NCBI GenBank assembly: GCA_964540005.1
Contig: CAZILN010000346.1
Span: forward strand, 1 to 17,570
From: CAZILN01 sp964540005
Lineage (GTDB): Bacteria > Bacteroidota > Bacteroidia > Bacteroidales > SM23-62
Direction: 5' to 3'
DNA length: 17,570 nt
The notes below the pieces were generated by a model. That model worked only from the letters and a program-made list of their open reading frames with translations, made no database searches and was not told where the DNA came from. This document shows positions 1 through 7,829 of this stretch, in pieces. How positions within the stretch are numbered: the first letter of the stretch is position 1; every line of letters begins with the position of its first letter. The translations under genes and the position numbers were made by a program.

Positions 1-1916
1 ATGGATACACAGTCGATCAGATCCACGAACTGACCAAAATAGACCGCTGGTTCCTGGTTAAGCTCAGGAATATTTTTGAATTAAAGAACCAGCTCGAATC
101 ATATGACTCGCTGGAAAAATTACCCGATGAGGTTCTGAAGCAGGCTAAAATATTTGGCTTTTCAGATTTCCAGATTGCCCGTCATGTAATAAAACCTGAC
201 AGCAGCACCATTGCCACCAGTATGCTGGATGTCAGAAAAAACCGGAAAAGCAGGAATATTTTACCGGTGGTTAAGCAGATAGATACATTGGCTGCAGAAT
301 TCCCTGCTCAGACAAACTACCTCTACATGACATACAATGGAACGGATCATGATATCCCCTTCTATGCAGATAACATGTCAGTCATTGTGCTCGGGTCAGG
401 TGCCTACAGGATCGGGAGCAGTGTGGAATTTGACTGGTGCAGTGTCAATGCCCTGTATACAGTTAATGAGCAGGGCTACCGGTCTGTAATGATTAATTAC
501 AATCCGGAAACGGTAAGTACGGATTACGATATCTGTGACAGGCTGTATTTTGATGAGTTGTCTCTTGAAAGGGTTCTTGATATATACGATCTTGAACAAC
601 CAAGGGGGGTGATAATTTCTATGGGTGGCCAGATCCCCAATAACCTGGCCATGCGACTGCATGAGCTGGATGTTAAAATACTAGGGACATCGGCCACATC
701 CATTGATAATGCAGAAAACAGGCATAAGTTTTCCATGCTTCTCGATCATCTGAAAATTGATCAGCCAAGATGGAAAGAAGTGACAACTATTGAAGATGTT
801 TATGATTTTGCCGATGAGGTTGGATTTCCTCTTCTTGTCCGGCCGTCCTATGTGTTATCCGGTGCCGCAATGAATGTGGTATCAAATAAAGAAGAATTGG
901 AATACTTCCTTAAGCTGGCAGCAAAAGTTTCAAAGCAATATCCTGTCGTAATCTCGGAATTCATTCAACAGGCCAAAGAGATAGAGATTGATGCTGTTGC
1001 CCGCGACGGTGAAATGATAGCCTATGCAATGAGTGAACATGTTGAGTTTGCAGGTGTGCATTCCGGCGATGCAACAATGGTCTTTCCACCGCAGAAAATA
1101 TATTTTGAAACGGTCAGAAGGATTAAAAGGATCTCCAGGGATATCGCCCAGGCATTGAACATTACCGGGCCATTTAACATGCAATTCCTGGCCAAGGACA
1201 ATGACATCAAAGTAATCGAATGCAATCTGAGGGCTTCACGCAGCATGCCCTTTGTATCAAAAGTTCTGAAGACCAACTTGATTGATATTGCCACCAGGGT
1301 AATGCTGGGCCTTCCGGTTGAGAAACCACATAAATCAAATTTCGACCTTGACTATATAGGTATTAAAGCCCCCCAGTTCTCATTTTCAAGGCTCAAGAAA
1401 GCAGATCCGGTTCTGGGCGTTGATATGTCCTCAACAGGTGAAGTCGGATGCCTGGGAGAGAATTATTATGAAGCTATTTTAAAATCCATGCTTTCTGTCG
1501 GCTATACCGTCCCTGAAAAGAACATACTCCTTTCCACCGGCCCTATGAGATCCAAGGTCGAATTGATCAACAGCTGCCGGATGCTTGCAGAAAAAGGCTA
1601 CAACCTCTTTGCCACCAGGGGAACCGCCGAGTTTCTGAAAATGAATGGAATGGATGCCACCGTACTGGCCTGGCCTGATGAGGACACGAAACCCAACACT
1701 CTGGATTACCTGAAAAACAGGATGATCGACCTGGTTATCAATATACCCAAAGACCTTACAAAAAGCGAATTAAGCAATGACTATGAAATTCGCAGAAGTG
1801 CTGTTGATTTTAACATTCCGCTGATCACCAATGCACGGCTGGCCAGTGCATTCATCACTGCATTCTGTAAGATCACCATGGATGATATTGCCATCAAATC
1901 CTGGGACGAATACTAA
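1..1916 (+). CDS. carB: Carbamoyl-phosphate synthase large subunit, 3' part (5' end outside window)
   Basis: This enzyme makes carbamoyl phosphate from bicarbonate, ATP and glutamine-derived ammonia, for pyrimidine and arginine synthesis. The frame is open from base 3, so about 637 C-terminal residues of a roughly 1070-residue protein are present; the ATG at 222 is internal. Visible parts are the end of the oligomerisation region (IHELTKIDRWFL near residue 7), the second ATP-grasp half (VLGSGAYRIGSSVEFDW near 129, RPSYVLSGAAMNV, IECNLRASRSMPFVSK), and a C-terminal MGS-like allosteric domain from about residue 500 (NILLSTGP, FATRGTAEFL). Several motifs match animal CAD/CPS enzymes better than E. 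coli CarB: SGAYRIGSSVEFDW rather than GGPNRIGQGIEFDY, SMGGQIPNN, and ECN rather than EVN. The partner carA is not in the window. The gene converges on atpG. Confidence 0.96.
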   Translation, partial: GYTVDQIHELTKIDRWFLVKLRNIFELKNQLESYDSLEKLPDEVLKQAKIFGFSDFQIARHVIKPDSSTIATSMLDVRKNRKSRNILPVVKQIDTLAAEFPAQTNYLYMTYNGTDHDIPFYADNMSVIVLGSGAYRIGSSVEFDWCSVNALYTVNEQGYRSVMINYNPETVSTDYDICDRLYFDELSLERVLDIYDLEQPRGVIISMGGQIPNNLAMRLHELDVKILGTSATSIDNAENRHKFSMLLDHLKIDQPRWKEVTTIEDVYDFADEVGFPLLVRPSYVLSGAAMNVVSNKEELEYFLKLAAKVSKQYPVVISEFIQQAKEIEIDAVARDGEMIAYAMSEHVEFAGVHSGDATMVFPPQKIYFETVRRIKRISRDIAQALNITGPFNMQFLAKDNDIKVIECNLRASRSMPFVSKVLKTNLIDIATRVMLGLPVEKPHKSNFDLDYIGIKAPQFSFSRLKKADPVLGVDMSSTGEVGCLGENYYEAILKSMLSVGYTVPEKNILLSTGPMRSKVELINSCRMLAEKGYNLFATRGTAEFLKMNGMDATVLAWPDEDTKPNTLDYLKNRMIDLVINIPKDLTKSELSNDYEIRRSAVDFNIPLITNARLASAFITAFCKITMDDIAIKSWDEY

Positions 1917-1987
1917 CTCTACCAGCCAATTATGGGATAGTTGTGGCCTGAAATCACCTTAGCTGGGTGTGCATTCTGATGTTAAAA

Positions 1988-2049
1988 AAGGATAGGATAT
2001 TTTCAACCTGACATCACGTAAGTTATGTAGTTGAAAATATCCTATCCTT
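1988..2049. terminator. Perfect 20-bp inverted repeat, probable bidirectional terminator
   Basis: The arms at 1988-2007 and 2030-2049 are exact reverse complements over 20 bases, with a 22-base loop that can pair further (ACAT 2011-2014 with ATGT 2025-2028). An A-run at 1984-1989 gives a U-tract to transcripts leaving atpG on the minus strand; the tract after the plus-strand stem is weaker. The element lies between the ends of convergent carB and atpG, where a shared terminator is expected. The stem is AT-rich. Confidence 0.75.
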
Positions 2050-2061
2050 ATTAAAACACGA

Positions 2062-2946
2062 TCACCCTTTTAAGGCTTCAGCGCCGCTAACTATCTCAAG
2101 AATCTCATTGGTGATGCTGGCCTGCCTGGCCTTGTTATAATGCAGGCGGAGATCCCGTATGAGTTCGGTGGCATTATCGGTGGCCTGATGCATGGCTGTC
2201 ATTCTTGCACCATGTTCAGAAGCATTGGAATCGAGCAGGGATTTATAGAATTGTATTTTCAGAGATCTCGGGATCAATTCCTTTACTATATAATCCTTAC
2301 TGGGTTCAAAAATGTAGTCAGAAACGGTTCCCATGACATCTCCGGTTTCTTCAGGAACTAAAACCGGAAGGAATTGCTCAGTCTGAAGGATCTGAACGGC
2401 AGCATTTTTGAACTGGTTATAGACAAGCCACACTTTATCATATTCTTTTGCAACATAGTCCTTCATTATCTGCTCCGTAACCGGGGCCACCTTCTCGAAA
2501 CTAATTCCATTAAACAGTGCGTTATGTTCTGCAACGACCTGGAATTTTCCCCTCTTCAGGGTCTCAAATCCTCTTTTCCCTATCGTCAGGAAATCCACAT
2601 TGTTTTTTGCGAGTAAACTGCTGTATTCGGTCTGGGCCAGCTCTAATGAACGGCGAATAACATTGGAATTAAAAGCCCCGCACAATCCCCTGTTCGAAGT
2701 TATAACAACTATGAGCACCCTGTTAATCTCTCTTTCCACGGCATAGAGATTGTCTTCATCGGCTGCCAGACTGTCGCTGACATTTTTGAGTATTTCATAC
2801 AGCTTGTCGGCATAGGGCCGCAACTGCAGGATGGCATCCTGGGCTTTTCTCAGTTTAGCAGCCGAGACCATCTTCATAGCATTGGTAATCTGCCTGGTCG
2901 AGGCTACTGAAGCCAGTCTGTTGCGTATAATTTTCAGGTTTGCCAT
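2062..2946 (-). CDS. atpG: F1 ATP synthase gamma subunit
   Basis: Gamma is the central rotor shaft of F1, coupling rotation of the c-ring to catalysis in the alpha/beta hexamer. The 294 residues match the family length. The N-terminal helix is typical (MANLKIIRNRLASVASTRQI, then TNAMKMVSAAKLRKAQ), and so is the C-terminal helix (MTAMHQATDNATELIRDL ending in EILEIVSGAEALKG). These two form the coiled-coil shaft; the Rossmann-like middle carries VVITSNRGLCGAFN at about residues 79-92. It is the last gene of the operon, 29 bases after atpA, and ends just before the inverted repeat at 1988-2049. No epsilon or beta gene follows. Confidence 0.97.
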   Translation of the reverse strand: MANLKIIRNRLASVASTRQITNAMKMVSAAKLRKAQDAILQLRPYADKLYEILKNVSDSLAADEDNLYAVEREINRVLIVVITSNRGLCGAFNSNVIRRSLELAQTEYSSLLAKNNVDFLTIGKRGFETLKRGKFQVVAEHNALFNGISFEKVAPVTEQIMKDYVAKEYDKVWLVYNQFKNAAVQILQTEQFLPVLVPEETGDVMGTVSDYIFEPSKDYIVKELIPRSLKIQFYKSLLDSNASEHGARMTAMHQATDNATELIRDLRLHYNKARQASITNEILEIVSGAEALKG

Positions 2947-2975
2947 ACCTCTGTTTCAGTTATTTGGTCCCGGCA

Positions 2976-4562
2976 TTATCCTTTTACCCGGTATTTTGAT
3001 GCTAACTCAAGCGCTACTTTCTCAAGGGTTTCTTCATCTTTTTCACTCAGAACACCCTTCCTCAGATTATTTACCAGGTCCTTATGCTTTACTTCCAGGT
3101 AATCAAGATATTCCACCTCAAACTTCCTGACTTTATTGATTGGGATTTCTGAAAGCAGGCCATGGGTGCCACAGAAAATAATTGCAATTTGTCTTTCAAC
3201 TGGAACCGGTGAATATTGTCCCTGTTTCAGTATTTCAACATTTTTAGCTCCCTTGTCAAGCACAGCCAGTGTGGTCTTATCAAGATCAGACCCAAATTTT
3301 GCAAATGCTTCAAGTTCCCTGTACTGGGCCTGATCGATCTTTAGGGTACCGGCAACCTGTTTCATAGCTTTGATCTGGGCTTTACCACCTACCCTTGATA
3401 CGGAAATCCCCACATTGATTGCAGGGCGTATCCCGGCATTAAACAGGTTCGATTCCAGGAATATCTGCCCGTCTGTAATAGAAATGACATTGGTGGGAAT
3501 ATATGCCGATACATCTCCGGCCTGTGTTTCAATTATGGGCAGGGCAGTCAGCGATCCGCCTCCTTTAACTTTATTCTTCATTGATTCCGGCAGGTCATTC
3601 ATCTGTTTTGCAACCTTATCGGATTCAATCACCTTGGCCGCCCGTTCAAGCAACCTGGAATGCAGGTAAAAAACGTCTCCCGGGTAAGCTTCCCTTCCAG
3701 GCGGTCGCCTGAGAAGTAAGGATACTTCCCTGTAGGAAACGGCCTGTTTTGAAAGATCGTCATATATGATCAGGGCTGGTCTGCCGGTGTCACGAAAATA
3801 TTCACCTATCGCACAGCCGGCAAAAGGAGCAAAGAACTGCAGCGCGGCAGGATCGGCAGCAGTTGCTGCAACTATAACCGTATAATCCATAGCACCCTTT
3901 TCCTCAAGGGTTTTGGCAATATTTGCAATAGTAGAACCTTTCTGTCCTATCGCCACATAAACGCAATATACAGGTTTTCCCTTTTCGTGAAATTCCTTCT
4001 GGTTGATGATAGTGTCAATGGCAATAGCCGTTTTCCCGGTCTGCCTGTCCCCGATAATCAATTCCCTCTGTCCGCGCCCAATCGGGATCATAGCGTCTAT
4101 TGCCTTGATACCTGTCTGCAGGGGTTCATTAACCGGTTGCCTGAATATCACTCCGGGAGCCTTGCGTTCCAGTGGCATTTCTATTGTTTCACCTGTTATA
4201 GCTCCTTTCCCGTCAATTGGTTCTCCAAGGGTATTGATGACTCGGCCGAGCATTCCTTCTCCCACATCAAGCGAAGCAATCCTCTTGGTACGTTTAACGA
4301 CATCTCCTTCTTTGATCTCATCTGAAGAGCCGAACAGAACTGCTCCGACATTATCCTCTTCCAGGTTAAGCACAATCCCTTTCACCCCGTTTTCAAATTC
4401 GATCAGTTCGTTTGATTGAACGTTGGAAAGGCCGTAAATCCGGGCAATACCATCTCCAACCTGAAGGACCGTCCCGATTTCCTCTAGTTCGGCTTCTGTC
4501 CTTATTCCTTCTAGCTGCTTTTTCAGCACTTCTGAAACCTCTGCTGGTTTGATTTGAGCCAT
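2976..4562 (-). CDS. atpA: F1 ATP synthase alpha subunit
   Basis: Alpha is the non-catalytic nucleotide-binding subunit of the F1 hexamer. The 528 residues are slightly more than in E. coli, because of an insertion around residues 315-340 (ESDKVAKQMND to KVKGGGSLTAL). The P-loop is GDRQTGKT at 171-178, and the arginine finger reaching into the beta active site is R390 in VGISVSRVGG. The N-terminal beta-barrel (about 25-95) and C-terminal helical bundle are present. The start is the ATG giving MAQIKPAEVSEVL, a usual alpha N-terminus. It sits 24 bases after atpH and 29 before atpG. The partner atpD is not in the window. Confidence 0.98.
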   Translation of the reverse strand: MAQIKPAEVSEVLKKQLEGIRTEAELEEIGTVLQVGDGIARIYGLSNVQSNELIEFENGVKGIVLNLEEDNVGAVLFGSSDEIKEGDVVKRTKRIASLDVGEGMLGRVINTLGEPIDGKGAITGETIEMPLERKAPGVIFRQPVNEPLQTGIKAIDAMIPIGRGQRELIIGDRQTGKTAIAIDTIINQKEFHEKGKPVYCVYVAIGQKGSTIANIAKTLEEKGAMDYTVIVAATAADPAALQFFAPFAGCAIGEYFRDTGRPALIIYDDLSKQAVSYREVSLLLRRPPGREAYPGDVFYLHSRLLERAAKVIESDKVAKQMNDLPESMKNKVKGGGSLTALPIIETQAGDVSAYIPTNVISITDGQIFLESNLFNAGIRPAINVGISVSRVGGKAQIKAMKQVAGTLKIDQAQYRELEAFAKFGSDLDKTTLAVLDKGAKNVEILKQGQYSPVPVERQIAIIFCGTHGLLSEIPINKVRKFEVEYLDYLEVKHKDLVNNLRKGVLSEKDEETLEKVALELASKYRVKG

Positions 4563-4586
4563 ATTTCTAGATTATTAAGTTGTTCA

Positions 4587-5129
4587 TTATCTTTTCCCTG
4601 CCAGTTCTTTTCTTATCTTTTGCAGTTGTCCGGCCACACTGGTATCCATCTGCAGATCTTCCACTGTAAGGACAAAACCGCCAATCAGTTTTTTATCTAC
4701 TTCATCGCTGAGTTCAATTTCAGACTGATATACATCCTTTATAAGCCCGGTCAATAACTTCTTCGTCTGCTCATCTATGGCAACTGCAGTTTTCAGGGAA
4801 GCTACTTTTATACCCTTTTCCTCCTTAAAATATTTGATAAACATCCTTGCCATTCCTGCCAGGAATTCTTCCCTGTTATTGTCCAGTACCAGCTCAATAA
4901 ACTGCATACTGAGCCGGTTTATCCTGGTTTCAAATACTGCTGTAAGGATCTGCTTTTTCTTTTTGCTATCAATGATAGGACTTTCAAGCAACTGGCGAAA
5001 TTCCGGAAGTTCTTTAACGACAGCCAGGATCATATCCATATCACTACGGATACCGGTCAGCACATCCTGTTCTTTTGCACTCATAAACAGTGCCTTTGCA
5101 TATCTCACTGATATCTTGCTGTCATTCAT
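4587..5129 (-). CDS. atpH: F1 ATP synthase delta subunit (peripheral stalk)
   Basis: Delta caps F1 and joins it to the b-subunit stalk, holding the stator still. The 180 residues match the family. The N-terminus (ISVRYAKALFMSAKEQD) is the usual helical-bundle start, and the C-terminal half contains the family region FIKYFKEEKGIKVASLKTA and LIGGFVLTVEDLQMDTSVAGQL near residues 148-169, ending in a basic tail. It lies between atpF (36-base gap) and atpA (24-base gap), the standard order. Confidence 0.95.
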   Translation of the reverse strand: MNDSKISVRYAKALFMSAKEQDVLTGIRSDMDMILAVVKELPEFRQLLESPIIDSKKKKQILTAVFETRINRLSMQFIELVLDNNREEFLAGMARMFIKYFKEEKGIKVASLKTAVAIDEQTKKLLTGLIKDVYQSEIELSDEVDKKLIGGFVLTVEDLQMDTSVAGQLQKIRKELAGKR

Positions 5130-5165
5130 ATTGTTTCAGCTGGATTTTATATCCTTATTGCCTTT

Positions 5166-5660
5166 TTAGTTAAGTTTAATTTCTTTTATCAACCGGTCTA
5201 TTAAATCCTTTTGCTCTTTTGAATCTGCCAATTTTTCCCTGAGTATCTTTTCGGCAATATCGAGGGACAATACCGCAATTTGTTCTCTGATCTCATTAAT
5301 GGCAGCATCTTTTTCACTCTCAATGGCTTTCCTTGCAGCTTCAAGCAGTCTCTGTGTTTCTTTTGAAGCTTCCTGCCTGGCATCATCAATCATTTGCAGT
5401 TTGACCCCTTTAGCATCCTTGATGATGGCATCTCTTTCAGATCTTGCTTCCTGTAAGATCTTCTCATTATCGGCCTGGAGTTTTTCCATTTCCTCCTTGG
5501 CCTTATCGGCCGATTTGAGTGCTTCCTCAATGGACAGTTCCCTGTCCTTAAGTGCTTTTAATATGGGTTTCCAGGCGAACTTAGTCAGGATGAACAGAAC
5601 AATCCCGAACATAAGTAACATCCAGAACAATAATCCGATATCCGGGGTAACCAGTTTCAT
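5166..5660 (-). CDS. atpF: Fo ATP synthase subunit b (peripheral stalk)
   Basis: Subunit b anchors the stator in the membrane and extends as a long helix to delta. There is one N-terminal membrane helix (about residues 8-27, LLFWMLLMFGIVLFILTKFA), followed by WKPILKALKDRE and then an almost unbroken charged, Ala/Glu/Lys-rich coiled coil to the end. The length of 164 residues is normal. Only one b gene is present, so a homodimer is expected. It is separated from atpE by 129 bases, the longest gap within the ATP synthase genes, and that gap contains a strong hairpin. Confidence 0.96.
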   Translation of the reverse strand: MKLVTPDIGLLFWMLLMFGIVLFILTKFAWKPILKALKDRELSIEEALKSADKAKEEMEKLQADNEKILQEARSERDAIIKDAKGVKLQMIDDARQEASKETQRLLEAARKAIESEKDAAINEIREQIAVLSLDIAEKILREKLADSKEQKDLIDRLIKEIKLN

Positions 5661-5744
5661 ATTATTAGTATTTTATTTCCTGAATCTGCAATGAATGCAT
5701 TCCTTCATGCGTGCTTCAGAGCATGTTTAACATTGCTGAAATAA

Positions 5745-5782
5745 AAGTCACAGGATCAGCCAATCGCTGATCCTTATGACTT
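5745..5782 (-). terminator. Hairpin after atpE: partial terminator or mRNA processing/stability element
   Basis: Read on the minus strand this begins 7 bases after the atpE stop codon. Two stacked stems form: a 6-bp outer stem (5745-5750 with 5777-5782) and an 8-bp GC-rich inner stem (5753-5760 with 5766-5773, GGATCAGC/GCTGATCC), separated by a small internal loop and closed by a 5-base loop. It is followed by a short U-rich tract (TTATTT). This is consistent with attenuation before atpF or with protection of an atpE 3' end; the sequence cannot distinguish these. Confidence 0.6.
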
Positions 5783-5789
5783 CTTTGCT

Positions 5790-6035
5790 TTAAATAAACA
5801 GGATAAGCAGACAAACAACAACTGCGAAGAAGGCCACCCCCTCAATCAGGGCAGCAGCCACGATCATATTAGACCGTATATCTCCTGCAGCTTCAGGTTG
5901 TCTGGCAATTGCTTCCATGGCCGTTCCGCCTATCCTTCCAATACCCAATCCCGCACCAAGAGTTGCAATTCCTGCACCCAGAGCAGCACCCATTGGTCCG
6001 AGTGTACTCTGTAGAAAAACCATTAATGTATCCAT
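5790..6035 (-). CDS. atpE: Fo ATP synthase subunit c (ring proteolipid)
   Basis: Subunit c forms the ion-carrying rotor ring in the membrane. I choose the ATG at 6035, giving 81 residues (MDTLMVFLQS...), instead of an in-frame ATG at 6077. The longer form adds 14 atypical residues, and the 6077 ATG lies inside a hairpin. There are two helices: a Gly-rich first helix (about 13-37, LGAGIATLGAGLGIG), the polar loop ARQPEA (44-49) that contacts F1, and a second helix (57-80) with the ion-binding carboxylate E65 in ALIEGVAFF. The first-helix residue equal to the Na+-binding Gln of Ilyobacter is Ile32 and E65 is followed by Gly, so a proton ring is predicted. Confidence 0.95.
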   Translation of the reverse strand: MDTLMVFLQSTLGPMGAALGAGIATLGAGLGIGRIGGTAMEAIARQPEAAGDIRSNMIVAAALIEGVAFFAVVVCLLILFI

Positions 6036-6063
6036 TCTGCAAGTATTAAATAAATAAACAAAT

Positions 6064-6093
6064 CGGATCACAAGCAAAAAGGCTTGTTATCCG
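6064..6093 (-). other. Stem-loop between atpB and atpE
   Basis: The arms 6064-6068/6089-6093 (5 bp) and 6070-6075/6082-6087 (6 bp, ACAAGC/GCTTGT) stack with one mismatch (6069 against 6088), closing a 6-base loop. It lies 11 bases after the atpB stop and 28 bases before the chosen atpE start. Together with 5745-5782 it brackets atpE, suggesting mRNA processing or differential stability for the c subunit. The roles are inference. Confidence 0.55.
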
Positions 6094-6104
6094 GTATTTT
6101 AATT

Positions 6105-7337
6105 CTAATGATGTTCAACGGTAGCCATCCCAAAATACAATGCCGACAGCAATGTAAATACATACGCCTGAATCAGGGCTACCAGCAATTCAAGCATGGT
6201 CATGAAAATGGTAAATATCAAAGTAAGTGGTGACACGGCAAATCCCAGGGCCACCTGCATCTGTCCGAATATGAAAATGAGACTGAAAAATCCGAGGGCA
6301 ATAATATGTCCGGCTGATATATTGGCAAAAAGCCGGATCATCAGGACAAAGGGCTTGGTAAACATCCCTACAATCTCTATAATGGGCATAAGGGGAATTG
6401 GGAACTTTAGCCACCAGGGTACCCCCGGGGAATTAAAAATGTGCTGCCAGTAATTACGGTTACCATTTATGCTTGTTATGGCAAAGGTAAACAGGGCCAG
6501 CAGCATGGTAACAGTAATATTTCCTGTTACATTTGCCCCTCCCGGGAATACAGGTATAAGCCCCATCATATTATTGATCCAGATAAAGAAAAATATGGTT
6601 AACAGATAAGGCAGAAATTTTTCTGATTTTTTCTCCCCTATTGAAGGAACAGCGATCTCATCCCGGATAAAAAGAATGATTGGTTCCATTAAATTCTGAA
6701 TACCAGTCGGGGCCTTGTTTTTCCTGATCCTGTAAGCCTTGGCTATAGACAGAAAGATCCATAACAGCAGAACCAGGGTTATAAATATTGCAAAGGCATT
6801 TTTCGTAAATGAAAGGTCCAGTGCCGGACGGGCGCTTGTCCCGTCAGCCAGTATCTCGGTTATCTTGCCACGGTATTCCCCCTCTAATTCATACCTGAAG
6901 CCTTTATAATCGGAATGTCCGTGATGGAACTTGTTGAACAGGAAGATGTTAAGGCCTTTTTCTTCACTGTAGACGATAACCGGAAGCGGAATGCTTAAAT
7001 GAAAATCATTATAGGAGAGTATGTGCCAGTCATATGAATCCCCAATATGATCAAAAATGAACTCCCCCGGAGCAAAACCCTCATCACTTTCAGCATGAGA
7101 ACCTTCCTCATGTTCAGGCTGACCCTCTGCATGTCCAGGTTGTTCTGCTGCATGCTCTGTCTGGTCTACAGTATGTCCCGGCTGTTCTGTTGCATGCTCT
7201 GTCTGGGCTTCTGCATGTTCAGTTTGAGCATCTGAATCAGAAGTATACGTTTTATGATCCTGCAGACGTGCACCCAGGACCATAAAAATTAGTATCAGTC
7301 CAAGCAAATAAGAAACTACCTTTCTCACAACACGCAT
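6105..7337 (-). CDS. atpB: Fo ATP synthase subunit a, with long His-rich N-terminal extension
   Basis: Subunit a forms the ion half-channels beside the c-ring. At 410 residues it is far longer than E. coli's 271. Residues 1-26 look like a signal peptide or anchor (KVVSYLLGLILIFMVLGA). Residues 37-78 are six degenerate heptads of the form xQ(T/P)(E/G)Hxx. About 88-175 is a predicted non-cytoplasmic domain (FDHIGDSYDWHI, HHGHSDYKGFRYEL). The membrane core starts near 180. The essential arginine is R335 in FVLMIRLFANISAGH. N-terminal extensions with a signal sequence are familiar in Bacteroidota AtpB; the heptad array looks like an extra. It is the first core subunit gene of the operon. Confidence 0.96.
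   Translation of the reverse strand: MRVVRKVVSYLLGLILIFMVLGARLQDHKTYTSDSDAQTEHAEAQTEHATEQPGHTVDQTEHAAEQPGHAEGQPEHEEGSHAESDEGFAPGEFIFDHIGDSYDWHILSYNDFHLSIPLPVIVYSEEKGLNIFLFNKFHHGHSDYKGFRYELEGEYRGKITEILADGTSARPALDLSFTKNAFAIFITLVLLLWIFLSIAKAYRIRKNKAPTGIQNLMEPIILFIRDEIAVPSIGEKKSEKFLPYLLTIFFFIWINNMMGLIPVFPGGANVTGNITVTMLLALFTFAITSINGNRNYWQHIFNSPGVPWWLKFPIPLMPIIEIVGMFTKPFVLMIRLFANISAGHIIALGFFSLIFIFGQMQVALGFAVSPLTLIFTIFMTMLELLVALIQAYVFTLLSALYFGMATVEHH
7104..7229 (-). repeat. Six tandem 21-bp repeats in atpB encoding His/Gln/Glu-rich heptads
   Basis: The units encode AQTEHAE, AQTEHAT, EQPGHTV, DQTEHAA, EQPGHAE and GQPEHEE. The array is exactly 126 bases with no frame change. His at heptad position 5 and Gln at position 2 are invariant. 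The units have diverged at the third and fourth positions, so the array is not a very recent expansion. Confidence 0.85.
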
Positions 7338-7438
7338 CTTTTCCGGTAATTAATGGGATTAAAATTAATAAATTCTGAATGGTTTTAAAGTTTTTCAGCC
7401 TGTTTTTAACGAGTTTAAAAAGGGAATACAATAATAGA

Positions 7439-7822
7439 TCATTGATTCCTCAGATAAGCCAATACAGCTATCACTTCATGTATGCTATATATCACATACA
7501 TTATTAGGAAACAGATAAGAATGCTGACTATATGGGGCCTGTTAAGCAGTAACATAGGGATAAGGAACAGAAGGTAAACTGCCAGTTTCACTCCTGTAGC
7601 TCCCAGAAAGCCCGGTATGAACCTGTTCAGGTTCGTACGCGCCCTGCGAATCAGGAACAAATGAACCACTATGGAAAGAGTACCAAAAAAAAGGGGAATA
7701 ATAATGAAAGTCCCGAATCTGTATTTTGCAAGAAGAGTATAGAACAGGATATAACCGCTAAGTATAAAAAGTGCGGTGATAAATACCACCTGATAAATAA
7801 ATCTTTTGCCTCCTTGTTCCAT
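7439..7822 (-). CDS. Four-helix membrane protein of the ATP synthase operon (AtpI-like position)
   Basis: I recognise no named family with certainty. The 127 residues contain four predicted membrane helices (about 8-31, 36-56, 71-93 and 98-122) with a basic loop RRARTNLNRF between helices 2 and 3, and no obvious catalytic motif. It starts 7 bases after the AtpZ-like gene and lies 101 bases before atpB, the place where AtpI, the c-ring assembly helper, is found in other operons. A role in Fo assembly or ion supply is inferred from position and topology only. The start ATG gives MEQGGKRF, a short polar cytoplasmic tail. Confidence 0.8.
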   Translation of the reverse strand: MEQGGKRFIYQVVFITALFILSGYILFYTLLAKYRFGTFIIIPLFFGTLSIVVHLFLIRRARTNLNRFIPGFLGATGVKLAVYLLFLIPMLLLNRPHIVSILICFLIMYVIYSIHEVIAVLAYLRNQ

Positions 7823-7829
7823 GATCCTG

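Noticed and set aside
4003..4419. A 138-codon plus-strand frame opposite atpA
   Set aside because: It lies entirely within the conserved P-loop and barrel region of atpA and its product is a Pro/Ser/Ile-rich shadow.
6036..6077. Upstream in-frame ATG that would add 14 residues to subunit c
   Set aside because: The added residues are unlike any c-subunit N-terminus I know, and this ATG lies in a hairpin, whereas the ATG at 6035 gives the normal 81-residue length.
7338..7438. Possible promoter or terminator in the 101-base gap before atpB
   Set aside because: The nearest -7 match (TAATTTTA) misses the final G, no TTTG is placed correctly, and only weak AT-rich pairings are present.
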